From Bog-159 sp963709155 (GTDB lineage Bacteria > Acidobacteriota > Terriglobia > Bryobacterales > Bryobacteraceae): a DNA stretch of 64,000 nucleotides. Made by a program: the position numbers and the translations under genes. The stretch covers positions 1,054,001-1,118,000 of the forward strand of contig CAVPVD010000007.1 of the NCBI GenBank assembly GCA_963709155.1. Reading direction: 5' to 3'. Below the pieces are notes generated by a model, which saw only the letters and a list, made by a program, of their open reading frames with translations, had not been told where the DNA came from and did no database searches. Below, piece after piece: positions 52,993 through 61,942 of this stretch (within the stretch, counting starts at the first letter, position 1; each line of letters begins with the position of its first letter).

Positions 52993-54786
52993 TCAGACGA
53001 TGTAGCGCTCGGCGTCTAGCAGGCGATGCGCGATCTTGCGGCGCAGGGCGATGGAATCCACCGGTTCGTACTTCGAGAAGCGCCGCAGCACCACCAGGTT
53101 GGTGCGTAGCGTATCGCCGTCCGAGCACGCGCCCAGGATGGTGCGGGCGGTCACGTCGATGTGCGCCATGGCGTCGCGCACCAGCACCGCGGTCATGTCC
53201 GCGGCGTTGGCGCCCTTGCCGGATTCGGCCAGCTTCTGTGTGCGCAGCAACGCCGATTCCATGGCGAAAATATCCATGATCACATCGGTTATATTCGCCA
53301 GGATCTCCTGCTGCTTTTCCAGTTCGAACATGTACTTCTGGTAAGCGACCCCCATCAGCATCAATGCGATTTTCTTGGCGTTGATCAGGATCTTGGTTTC
53401 CGCGGCGAACGGTCCGGTAGGCTCTTCCTCGCCGCCGCGCGGACCGCCCAGCACTTCCTGCAGGACGCCCGTAGCCGCCGCCACCAGGCCGAGTTGGCCG
53501 CGCGCGGCGCGCTTCAGCAGCATGCCGGTGGTCAACAGGCGGTTGATCTCGTTGGTGCCTTCGAAGATGCGGTTGATGCGCGAATCGCGGTAGGCCCGCT
53601 CCACCGGATAATCCTGATGGTAGCCGTAGCCGCCGTGGATCTGCACGCCTTCGTCAACCACGTAGTCCAACACTTCCGAGGCGTAGATTTTGATGATGGA
53701 GCATTCCGCGGCGTATTCCTCCACCGCTTTTAGCATGGTTTGCGCGGCGTCCGGCTGCGACCACGAGAAGTTCTCCAGTTGCGACTCGATCAGGCCCACC
53801 ACGCGATACGTCATGGACTCCGCCGCGTAAGTGCGAATGGCCATCTCGGCCAGCTTGTGCTGGATCATGCCGAATTCCGCGATCGACTGCCCGAACGCTT
53901 TGCGTTCCTTCGCGTATTTCAGCGAAACCGCCAGCACGTTCTTCGATCCGCCCACGGTCCCGGGACCCAGCTTCAGGCGGCCCACATTCAGGATGTTGAA
54001 GGCAATGATATGGCCGCGGCCGATTTCGCCGAGCACATTTTCCACGGGCACGGGCACGTTGTCGAAGTAGACGGCCGTAGTGGAACTGCCCTTGATGCCC
54101 ATCTTCTTCTCTTCGCCGCCGCTGGAGACGCCCGGGAAACTGCGCTCCACCAGAAACGCGGTGAACTTCTCGCCGCCGATCTTGGCGAAGACGGTGAACA
54201 GGTCCGCATGGCCGCCATTGGTGATCCACATCTTCTGGCCGTTGAGGATGTAGTGCTTGCCGTCCGGACTCAGGTCGGCGCGCGTCTTGGCGGCCAACGC
54301 GTCGGAGCCGGCGTGCGGCTCGGTCAGGCAATATGCGCCCAGCATTTCCATCTTGGCCAGCTTGGGCAGGTAATGCTTCTTCTGCTCTTCGGTGCCGAAG
54401 TACAGAATGGGCAGCGAGCCGATGCCCACATGTGCGCCGTACCAGCCGGCAAAGGAACCGTCGCCGGCCATATGTTCCACCGCCACCATGGCGGAGGCCA
54501 TATCCAGTTCCATACCGCCGTACTGCTCGGGGATGGTGATGCCCGTGAGTCCCAGTTCGGCGGCCTTGCGCAGGCAGGCCATGGCGACGCCGGGTTCGTG
54601 GTGCTGAATCGCTTCCACGTTGGGGCCGACTTCTTTCGCCCAGAATTCGTCCACCGTGCGCGCAATCGCCAGGTGTTCCGGAGTGAGATCCTCCGGCGTG
54701 AAGATTTCGTTGGGCAGGCGCTCTTCGATCAGGAAGGCGCCGCCTTGTGTCTTAGGTAATGAGATCGATGTTGTTGCCGTTGCCAT
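52993..54786 (-). CDS. fadE: acyl-CoA dehydrogenase, long FadE type
   Basis: FAD-dependent acyl-CoA dehydrogenase of 597 residues, first step of beta-oxidation. Segments: YCLTEPHAGSDALAAKTRA and MWITNGGHADLFTVFAKIGG (flavin/substrate binding), GRGHIIAFNILNVGR, then VQIHGGYGYHQDYPVERAYR and RINRIFEGTNEINR near the catalytic-base region. An extra C-terminal helical domain of about 150 residues is as in Bacillus-type FadE. It is the third gene of the fadN-fadA-fadE unit. Confidence 0.92.
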   Translation of the reverse strand: MATATTSISLPKTQGGAFLIEERLPNEIFTPEDLTPEHLAIARTVDEFWAKEVGPNVEAIQHHEPGVAMACLRKAAELGLTGITIPEQYGGMELDMASAMVAVEHMAGDGSFAGWYGAHVGIGSLPILYFGTEEQKKHYLPKLAKMEMLGAYCLTEPHAGSDALAAKTRADLSPDGKHYILNGQKMWITNGGHADLFTVFAKIGGEKFTAFLVERSFPGVSSGGEEKKMGIKGSSTTAVYFDNVPVPVENVLGEIGRGHIIAFNILNVGRLKLGPGTVGGSKNVLAVSLKYAKERKAFGQSIAEFGMIQHKLAEMAIRTYAAESMTYRVVGLIESQLENFSWSQPDAAQTMLKAVEEYAAECSIIKIYASEVLDYVVDEGVQIHGGYGYHQDYPVERAYRDSRINRIFEGTNEINRLLTTGMLLKRAARGQLGLVAAATGVLQEVLGGPRGGEEEPTGPFAAETKILINAKKIALMLMGVAYQKYMFELEKQQEILANITDVIMDIFAMESALLRTQKLAESGKGANAADMTAVLVRDAMAHIDVTARTILGACSDGDTLRTNLVVLRRFSKYEPVDSIALRRKIAHRLLDAERYIV

Positions 54787-54820
54787 ATCGAATAACTCCC
54801 CGGAATTGCAATTATATTAC

Positions 54821-54840
54821 GGCCGGCTTCCTAGCCGGCT
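54821..54840. repeat. half-module of the family B palindrome
   Basis: A single hairpin GGCCGGCTTCCTAGCCGGCT between fadA and fadE, equal to the right arm of family B copies without the GGGCGGGCAAT arm. Confidence 0.5.
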
Positions 54841-56014
54841 ACATCAGTTCGAAAATTCCAGCCGCGCCCTGGCCCCCGCCCACACACATGGTGACCATGC
54901 CGTACTTCAGATTGCGCCGGGCCATCTCGCGAAGTATGGTGGCCGTCAGCTTTGCGCCCGTGCAGCCCAGGGGATGTCCCAACGCGATGGCGCCCCCGTT
55001 CACATTCACCTTCTCCGGATCGAGGCCCGCTTCCCGGATCACCGCCAGCGCCTGCACGCCGAAAGCCTCGTTCAATTCGATCACCCCGATATCGTCCAGC
55101 GTCAGGCCGGCGATTTTGAGGGCCTTCGGGATGGCCACCACCGGTCCGATTCCCATGATCTCCGGAGGCACGCCACCGGCCGAAAAGCTGACGAAACGCG
55201 CCATGGGCTTCAGGCCCAACTCGCGCGCCTTGCGGTCGGACATCACAATAGCGGCCGCCGCGCCGTCGCTGGTCTGCGATGAGTTGCCCGCGGTCACCGT
55301 GCCGCTAGCGTGAAAAACGGGCTTCAGCTTGGCGAGCGCCTCCACCGTAGTGTCCGCCCGCGGCCCTTCGTCCTTGGCGAAAACCGTCTTGGTCACCTTC
55401 GGCTTCCGCCCGTTGGGAGTGACCCATTCGACCTCGAAAGGCACAATCTCATCGTCGAATTTGCCTTCCGCTTGCGCCCACAGCGCTTTCTGGTGGCTGG
55501 CGTAAGAGAACGCGTCCGCCTCTTCCCGCGAGATATTGTATTTGCGCTGCACGCACTCCGCGGTGAGCCCCATGTTCATGTAAATCTCAGGCCGGTGATC
55601 GACGAACCACGGGCTGGGCGCCACTTTGTGGCCGCCGCGCGGCATCATGCTCATGGTCTCGGCCCCGCCCGCGATGATAATGTCCGCGCCGCCCGAACGA
55701 ATGCGGTCGGCCGCCATGGCGATGGCCTGCAGCCCCGAGCTGCAAAACCGGTTGATGGTGACGCCGGTGACGGTATCCGGCAATCCCGCGCGCAGCGCCA
55801 CGCAGCGGGCCATGTTGTTGCCCGATTCGGCTTCCGGCATGGCGCAGCCGAGAACGATATCTTCGATCTCGTCCACCGGAATCTGCGGATGCTTCTTCAG
55901 CAGACGGCTAATCACCGCGCCCGCGAGATCGTCCGGACGCGAAGTGCGCAGCGCCCCGCGCGGCGCCTTGCCGACGGCGGTGCGGAGACAATCGATAATA
56001 ACGGCTTCTTGCAT
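54839..56014 (-). CDS. fadA: acetyl-CoA C-acyltransferase (thiolase)
   Basis: Thiolase of 391 residues: nucleophile in NRFCSSGLQAIAMAADRI (Cys about 90), AGGAETMSMMPRGGHK, GGAIALGHPLGCTGAKL with the His, and MVTMCVGGGQGAAGIFE with the second Cys. It releases acetyl-CoA in the last step of beta-oxidation. 52 bases separate it from fadE and about 95 bases (repeat-filled) from fadN. Confidence 0.94.
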   Translation of the reverse strand: MQEAVIIDCLRTAVGKAPRGALRTSRPDDLAGAVISRLLKKHPQIPVDEIEDIVLGCAMPEAESGNNMARCVALRAGLPDTVTGVTINRFCSSGLQAIAMAADRIRSGGADIIIAGGAETMSMMPRGGHKVAPSPWFVDHRPEIYMNMGLTAECVQRKYNISREEADAFSYASHQKALWAQAEGKFDDEIVPFEVEWVTPNGRKPKVTKTVFAKDEGPRADTTVEALAKLKPVFHASGTVTAGNSSQTSDGAAAAIVMSDRKARELGLKPMARFVSFSAGGVPPEIMGIGPVVAIPKALKIAGLTLDDIGVIELNEAFGVQALAVIREAGLDPEKVNVNGGAIALGHPLGCTGAKLTATILREMARRNLKYGMVTMCVGGGQGAAGIFELM

Positions 56015-56030
56015 GTTGCCCCCTAAAAGC

Positions 56031-56110
56031 GGTTATGGGTTATGGGTGATGGGTGATGGGAAAATCAGATAACCTACAACCCACAACCCATAACCCACAA
56101 CCTACAACCT
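56031..56110. repeat. inverted GGTTATGGG/GGTGATGGG repeat block, family D (copy 2)
   Basis: The left arm is GGTTATGGGTTATGGGTGATGGG; the right arm is several units of CAACCCATAACCCA and CAACCTACAACC. The block fills the fadN-fadA gap, and the fadN stop codon lies in its last unit. It could form a hairpin in the operon mRNA. Confidence 0.75.
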
Positions 56111-58442
56111 AGTTCCTCAACGGTTTGCCCGTCTTCAACATATGCTGCATGCGCTCCTGCGTCTTGCGCTGCCCGCACAGGCTGAGGAAGGCTTCCCTCT
56201 CCAGGTCCAGCAGGTATTGTTCGGAGACAGTCTGACGCCCGCTCAGGGGTCCGCCGCTCAATACGTATGCCAGCTTCTCTCCTACCACGGTATCGTAATC
56301 GGAGATGTAATTGGCTTGCCGCGCCAGGTAGATGCCGGTTTTCAATAGCGCCAGATCTTCGGCGCCGCCCACTTCCACATCGGTCCGCGGCACTCCGGGT
56401 GCATAGCCCGGCGCGATCGAGAGCGCCAGCGATTTGGCGTCGTCGATCAGCCGCTCCGGATTCATGGAGATCTGGTCCTGCGGCCGCAGCAGTCCGAAAC
56501 TGCGGGCTTCGGCCGCGCTAGTGGCCACCTTGGCGAAGGCGATCAGTTCAAACGCCTTCTGCGCATTTCCGAAGCGCACCAGCATTTCCTTGGTGCCGCC
56601 CGCGCCGGGGATCACCCCCACCCCCACTTCCACCAGGCCCATATAGGTTTCCGCGGATGCCTGCACCCGCGCCGAGTGGATCGCGATTTCGCAGCCGCCG
56701 CCCAAGGTCATGCCGAACGGCGCCGAGACCACCGGCTTGGGCGCGTACTTGATCATCATGGTGGCCTGCTGGAAGCGGTTGATGGCAGCCTCCAGTTCTT
56801 CCCACTCTTCTTCCTGCGCGGCCAGCAGCACCAGCATCAGGTTGGCGCCCACGCTGAAGTTCTCGCCCTGGTTGGCGATGATCATGGCGTCGAAGTTCTT
56901 GCTGGTTTCCTCGATGCCGGCCCGCACCAGCGAAACCTGGTCGTCGCCCAGCGAATTCATTTTGCTGTGGAACTCCAGGCACAGCACGCCATCGCCAATG
57001 TCGATCAACGACGCGCCGCCGTTCTTCTTCACCACGCCGTGCGCGTGCTTTACGTCTTTCAGCACTGTGATGCCTGGGCGGTCTTCCAGCCACTTATACG
57101 AGTTGGCGAGAAAATCGAAGTATTCGTGGTGCGGCCGCCGATCGTGGTCGGGCGCTTCGTAAAAAGACTTCGCGCCCGTGCACAACATCTTCTCCACGTT
57201 CTCCGGAATCTGGCGCTGCTCCTGGCGCATGCGCGCCACGGTTTCCTCCACGCCCAACGCGTCCCAGAGTTCGAACGGTCCCAGCGAATTCGCATAACCC
57301 CAGCGCATGGCGCGATCGATCTCCACCACGCGATCCGAAATCTCCGGGATCATGCTGGCCGAGTAGAGCACCAGGTCGCTGAACAGACGCCACAGGAACG
57401 TGCCCGCGCGGTCGGTCAGCCCCATCAGGGCGCGCAGCCGCTGCGGCAGGTCTTCGATATTGCGCACGCCTTCGACGGAAGCGAAACGCGCTTTCTTCGA
57501 AGGCTGATACTCCAGCGTATGCAGATCCAGTGCCAGGATTTCTTTCTTATCGCCCTTGCCGATGCGTTTGTAAAAGCCCTGGCCGCGCTTGTCGCCCAGC
57601 CATCCGCGTTCGATCATCTGCGCGAAAAACGGCGGCAGCACGAAACGCTCGCGCCAGGGATCGTTGGGCACCAGATCGTACAGGTTCTTGGTTACGTGCG
57701 CCCAGATATCCAGGCCGACGATATCCAGCAGCCGGAAACTGGCGCTCTTGGGAAGTCCGATCAGGGGGCCGGTCAAGGCGTCCACTTCTTCGATCGTGAG
57801 CCCCATCTCCACCGTCAGGCTCTGCACCGTTCCGCCCAAAAAACTGCCGATGCGGTTGGCGATGAAGTTGGGCGTGTCTTTGCATGGCACCACCCCTTTG
57901 CCCAGGTGATGATCGGCGAAATCCGCGATGTGATCGCGTATCTCGGGCAGCGTTTCCAGGCCCGGGATCATCTCGAGCAGGTGCAGATAGCGCGGCGGGT
58001 TGAAAAAGTGCGTTCCGAGGAAATGCTGGCGGAATTCGCTGGGGAATCCTTCGGCAATGCTCACCAGCGGAATGCCGCTGGTATTGGTGGAGAAAATGGA
58101 ACCCGGCTTCCGGTGTTTCAACACCTTCTCGAGCAGGGCGCGTTTGATCTCCAGGTTTTCGGTGACGGCTTCGATAATCCAATCGCATGTGCGGATCTTG
58201 GCGAGGTCGTCTTCGAAGTTGCCTGGCGTGACGAGTGACTTGGTTTCCGGTGTAAAAAAGGCCGCGGGCTTCTGCTTAAGCGCTGCGTCCAATCCACCCA
58301 GCGCCGCGGCATTGCGGTTGGGCTGATTGGGAAGCACGATATCGAGCAATAGGGCCGGGATGCCCGCGTTGGCGAAGTGGGCCGCGATACGTGCGCCCAT
58401 AGTGCCCGCTCCCAGCACCGCTACATGGCGAATAGGTGTCAT
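56109..58442 (-). CDS. fadN: 3-hydroxyacyl-CoA dehydrogenase / enoyl-CoA hydratase, FadN type
   Basis: A 777-residue bifunctional beta-oxidation enzyme with the dehydrogenase first (VAVLGAGTMGARIAAHFANA; STNTSGIPLVSIAEGFP; GTHFFNPPRYLHLLEMIPG) and the crotonase domain last (VLCLEFHSKMNSLGDDQVS; ANQGENFSVGANLML; GMTLGGGCEIAIHSARV). This order is that of Bacillus FadN, not E. coli FadB. It heads a fadN-fadA-fadE operon; no regulator adjoins it. The stop codon is supplied by the palindromic block. Confidence 0.92.
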   Translation of the reverse strand: MTPIRHVAVLGAGTMGARIAAHFANAGIPALLLDIVLPNQPNRNAAALGGLDAALKQKPAAFFTPETKSLVTPGNFEDDLAKIRTCDWIIEAVTENLEIKRALLEKVLKHRKPGSIFSTNTSGIPLVSIAEGFPSEFRQHFLGTHFFNPPRYLHLLEMIPGLETLPEIRDHIADFADHHLGKGVVPCKDTPNFIANRIGSFLGGTVQSLTVEMGLTIEEVDALTGPLIGLPKSASFRLLDIVGLDIWAHVTKNLYDLVPNDPWRERFVLPPFFAQMIERGWLGDKRGQGFYKRIGKGDKKEILALDLHTLEYQPSKKARFASVEGVRNIEDLPQRLRALMGLTDRAGTFLWRLFSDLVLYSASMIPEISDRVVEIDRAMRWGYANSLGPFELWDALGVEETVARMRQEQRQIPENVEKMLCTGAKSFYEAPDHDRRPHHEYFDFLANSYKWLEDRPGITVLKDVKHAHGVVKKNGGASLIDIGDGVLCLEFHSKMNSLGDDQVSLVRAGIEETSKNFDAMIIANQGENFSVGANLMLVLLAAQEEEWEELEAAINRFQQATMMIKYAPKPVVSAPFGMTLGGGCEIAIHSARVQASAETYMGLVEVGVGVIPGAGGTKEMLVRFGNAQKAFELIAFAKVATSAAEARSFGLLRPQDQISMNPERLIDDAKSLALSIAPGYAPGVPRTDVEVGGAEDLALLKTGIYLARQANYISDYDTVVGEKLAYVLSGGPLSGRQTVSEQYLLDLEREAFLSLCGQRKTQERMQHMLKTGKPLRN

Positions 58443-58721
58443 CAGTCGGAGTTTAGCGCGATTTGTGCACGGATGGTTGGGAAATAGTTCTGGGTGTAAC
58501 AGTGCTGAAATTCTCGTCAGTCAATGGAAAGTTCAGGGAGTTGGTCCGCGGGAACTTCCAGCGCCATGCCTTGGCGGAAAACCTGATATCCACTCCCTGC
58601 TCACATTATTCCATAAGTGCCGGTCCGGGACCACGGTAGTCCGAAACCTCTGTTTTATCGGCATGAATCGGCGTTCATCGGCGGCCCGATATGCTTTTCC
58701 GCGCGGATGCGCCGCCGTCAA

Positions 58722-60212
58722 TCATTCCACGGTGAAATATCCTATGCCCACGGGTTTCTTGTCGAAATCGAACACCTCCCCAAACAACAGATTCAGCCCC
58801 CGCAGCGCGCCGTCAGGCACAACGAACGGATATGCCGCCGATCCCGTGAAACTGCCTTGATAATCCGCGACCGCTCCCGATACCAGCATGCGGGGAGTGT
58901 TCCAGTAGATGTTCACGTATGCGTACGGCGGAAAGCCATACCCGCCGGCAGCCGTGGAAGTGCCCGGCGCTCCCGCATCCGGGCTCATCACCAGCCGCGG
59001 CGTCACGATAAAACTGGCGGCACCGAGCTTTTCGCTGGCCGCACCCACCGCCAGGAAAATCCGCGGGCCAAACACCGATTCCGGCACGGTTCCCTTGACG
59101 CTGAACGTTCCCGCGCCATCCGCGGCGACGGTGGCCAATATCTTCGAGCCGATGCCGCCCGCGTAGATCTGGACGTTCTCGTCCGGTAGATAGCCGCTGC
59201 CGCTAAACGTCACGTCCGACTTGTAGCCGCCCTGCGCCGGCGTGATGCTCAGGTCGGCGCTCACAAACAGGGCCTCCCCAACTCTGTTGATACTGTAGTC
59301 GGCGAACCAGATGTTGCCGTCCGGCCCGGTGACGATGCCGATGGGCACGCTCCCTTCGTTCGGCAGATCGTACTCGGTAGCTTCGCCGCTCGTCGAGATG
59401 CGCCCGATCTTGTTGTGCGCGTAATTGGTGAACCAGAGCGCCCCGTCCGGGCCGTTCGCGATCCCACTAAGGCCCTTGGACACCGGATATTCGGTAATTA
59501 CCCCATCCGTCGTGATCCGGCCGATATTGCCGCCCGCGTATTCGGCGAACCAAAGAGCGCCGTCCGGTCCCGCCGCGATCCCCTCGGGTTGGCTATCCGG
59601 TGTAGGGATGGGATATTCCGTGACGGCCCCGCCCGTCGTGATGCGTCCGATATGGCCGCCGCTGAGCTCCGTAAACCAGAGCGCGCCATCCGGCCCGGCC
59701 GCAATCCAGTCGGGAGCGCTCGCCGCCGTTGGAACCGGGTATTCTGCGACCGCTCCGCCGACGGCAATCCGCCCGATCCGGTTGCCATTGAGCTCGGCGA
59801 ACCAGAGCGCGCCATCCGGTCCCACGGTGATCCCGGCGGGCGCACTATCGGCGGTTGGCACCGGGTATTCGGTAAAAACTCCCGCCGTCGTAAGCCGTCC
59901 GATCCGGTTGCCCCCGGCCTCGGCGAACCAGAGCGCGCCGTCCGGCCCGGTCACGATCCCGTACGGGCTGCTCCCCGGAGTAGGGATCGTATAACCGGTG
60001 AACTCCCCGGCCGGCGTCAGCCTGCCGATCACGCTGGTGTTATCGGCCTCGGTAAACCACAGCGCGCCATCCGGTCCCGCCGTGATCGCCCACGGGCCGC
60101 TGTGCTCGGGTGCGGTAGCATAACTGCCGATGGCCACCTGCTGGGCGACGAGCGAATTCACCGCCAGGCTCAAGAACAACAATGTTGCGGCTTTCAACTC
60201 GGATCTTCCCAT
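58722..60212 (-). CDS. secreted seven-bladed propeller, Vgb/SMP-30-like (copy 2)
   Basis: A protein of about 496 residues, paralogue of the one at 37912: signal peptide (ATLLFLSLAVNSLVAQQ), the same first mature residues QVAIGSYATAPEHSG, seven AGPDGALWFTE-type repeats and a C-terminal IPT/TIG-like part (FSGSGYLPDENVQIYAGGIG, RLVMSPDAGAPGTSTAAGGY). ATG 60212 follows GAAGGAGGGAG. Repeats 2, 3 and 5 have WFAE in place of WFTE. No neighbour is shared with copy 1. Confidence 0.8.
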   Translation of the reverse strand: MGRSELKAATLLFLSLAVNSLVAQQVAIGSYATAPEHSGPWAITAGPDGALWFTEADNTSVIGRLTPAGEFTGYTIPTPGSSPYGIVTGPDGALWFAEAGGNRIGRLTTAGVFTEYPVPTADSAPAGITVGPDGALWFAELNGNRIGRIAVGGAVAEYPVPTAASAPDWIAAGPDGALWFTELSGGHIGRITTGGAVTEYPIPTPDSQPEGIAAGPDGALWFAEYAGGNIGRITTDGVITEYPVSKGLSGIANGPDGALWFTNYAHNKIGRISTSGEATEYDLPNEGSVPIGIVTGPDGNIWFADYSINRVGEALFVSADLSITPAQGGYKSDVTFSGSGYLPDENVQIYAGGIGSKILATVAADGAGTFSVKGTVPESVFGPRIFLAVGAASEKLGAASFIVTPRLVMSPDAGAPGTSTAAGGYGFPPYAYVNIYWNTPRMLVSGAVADYQGSFTGSAAYPFVVPDGALRGLNLLFGEVFDFDKKPVGIGYFTVE

Positions 60213-60319
60213 GCTGCTCCCTCCTTCAGACGGTATCCACACACGTATCCTGAGGCCTGCCGAAGCCAGACCGATTTGCGCTATCGCGCACTGCCGCATC
60301 GTCAAAGGAGCGGTTTCGT

Positions 60320-61597
60320 TCAGTTGCTTAGCGCGAGAAACAGCGTCTGCGTTCCGGCTCCGCCGCCCACTGCGAACGTCAGTGGCACGGCTCCGGAACC
60401 GGCGTTGGCCGGCACCACTACATTGAACTGATACAAGCCCGTGTAATTCGGAGATAATCCGAAATAAGGCATGTTAGTCACGGGCACGCCACCTATGGAC
60501 ATTTGAAAGCTCGACGCCAGCGTATTAGCTTGCTCCACCAACTGGCCAGCCAGTAGGTTTGGCGTGACCGCCCCGAAGCCGATGCCATATAGAACGATCT
60601 CGTCGCCCGCCTGGGCGGGCCGCGATGCGACGCCCGGAATGGCGCCCGCCGGGAGGACAAACGTGCCATCGGCGAACAGCGCTACCACGTACTGGACTCC
60701 GCCGATATTGAACGATGGCGGAGCGTCCAGGCCTGGCTCGGTTACATTAACCGGCAATGTGTAGGGAGCGCTGGTTCCGCCCGGCGTGTCGATCACCACC
60801 GGCTGCATTCCGAGCCCCGTATTGGATGGCGCCAAGGCATTCACTTGTAGGGGGCTGATGAAATCCATGAACGCCGACTGGCCGCCGATCGTGAGCGTGT
60901 TGCCGCCCAGAGTAGTGGGCGCGTCGTAACCGTTGAAATCGGCGCTGCCCCAAGTCTGAGACTTCACGTTGGCCAGATTCGTACCGTAGATCTCCATCCA
61001 TGTGCCGGGTGCCACGGCCGGGAACTCTCCGAAGGTGCTGGCACTGACCACCGCCAGAATCACAGGCGTCGCGTCAAACGTGCCGTAAACCGTTCCGGTG
61101 ATCGTAGCGTTCGGCGTAAGCCCCACTTGTCCCACGGAACACGATGAGGCGGCGATTCCCGTACATGTGGCATTGGAATAAAAGAAAACGAAGTTATTGG
61201 ATAGAAAGGTAACATTGGCCCCGGTGTTCTCCTGCAGGCTAACGACGATACTGCCGGAGTTACCGGGCAAAAGGCCGAACGTGATGGTATTGCTCCCGGG
61301 ACTGGTCGAGTTGGCAGTAAAAGGAGATATCCCATTGCCTAGATAACTCAGCACCATCGAGATTGTCCCGCCGCCGCCGACGCCCGTATAGGGAGCCGAG
61401 ACTGTGCAGTTGGTATTCGTGCCATCGAACGCGCAGGTGCCCCAGGTGACCCGGCTCTGCCCCACGCCTCCGCTGCCGCCGAGGCCCGTCAAGGTCACGT
61501 TTTGGGTGCTGTTCGTATAGGTCGCCGTGACGCCCCAGGCCTGGGGCGACAGAGAGGCTACACAGAAAAGAAATAAAGGAATGGCAATTGGTTTCAT
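60320..61597 (-). CDS. secreted protein with Solibacter-type C-terminal domain (TIGR03437-like)
   Basis: A protein of about 425 residues. Signal peptide KPIAIPLFLFCVASLSPQAW, a beta-rich N-terminal domain with Thr/Gly/Ser (TATYTNSTQNVTLTGLGGSG), then the Solibacter-type domain from about residue 190: FPAVAPGTWMEIYGTNLA, FISPLQVNALAPSNTG, GDEIVLYGIGFGAVTP and the ending GVPLTFAVGGG-like PLTFAVGGGAGTQTLFL. Surface or secreted protein of unknown function, related in its C-terminal half to the protein at 7062. Confidence 0.8.
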   Translation of the reverse strand: MKPIAIPLFLFCVASLSPQAWGVTATYTNSTQNVTLTGLGGSGGVGQSRVTWGTCAFDGTNTNCTVSAPYTGVGGGGTISMVLSYLGNGISPFTANSTSPGSNTITFGLLPGNSGSIVVSLQENTGANVTFLSNNFVFFYSNATCTGIAASSCSVGQVGLTPNATITGTVYGTFDATPVILAVVSASTFGEFPAVAPGTWMEIYGTNLANVKSQTWGSADFNGYDAPTTLGGNTLTIGGQSAFMDFISPLQVNALAPSNTGLGMQPVVIDTPGGTSAPYTLPVNVTEPGLDAPPSFNIGGVQYVVALFADGTFVLPAGAIPGVASRPAQAGDEIVLYGIGFGAVTPNLLAGQLVEQANTLASSFQMSIGGVPVTNMPYFGLSPNYTGLYQFNVVVPANAGSGAVPLTFAVGGGAGTQTLFLALSN

Positions 61598-61942
61598 AAT
61601 CGATCCGTTCTTCAACCTTATATAAGCAAGCTCAAGATATAAGCAGGCTCAAGTATACCAGTCCTTAACTCGGAGTCCGGCGGCAACAATTGCCTCGCCG
61701 TGAAAGCGCCTGTGAAACTGTGGATAATCGCCCGGAAAAGTGCGCCGCCTGCTCCAGTCACCCCTCTCGTCAGAAGTCTATCATCGTTCCGGCCGCGAGG
61801 GCCTCTCTAACCAGTACCGCAAAAGCGGGATACGGTACTGGTCGCCCCGCCAGCCTTGTGCCGCCGCGGCCACAGCCTGTGCCGCTTTGGCCCACATCCC
61901 GCTCGCCGCCTCCATGTGGGGCAATGTTAGAATGTGAAATAT
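61598..61942. other. intergenic region with direct and inverted repeats, no gene
   Basis: A gap of 345 bases between divergent genes, so it must hold promoters for both. It contains two tandem copies of ATATAAGCARGCTCAAG near 61620-61653 close to the minus-strand start, and a perfect inverted repeat CCAGTACCG (61811-61819) / CGGTACTGG (61833-61841) about 100 bases before the SurA-like gene. No coding frame is credible. Confidence 0.55.

Noticed and set aside
56676..58238. A 520-codon open frame on the plus strand
   Set aside because: It is antisense to fadN, whose dehydrogenase and crotonase motifs are intact.
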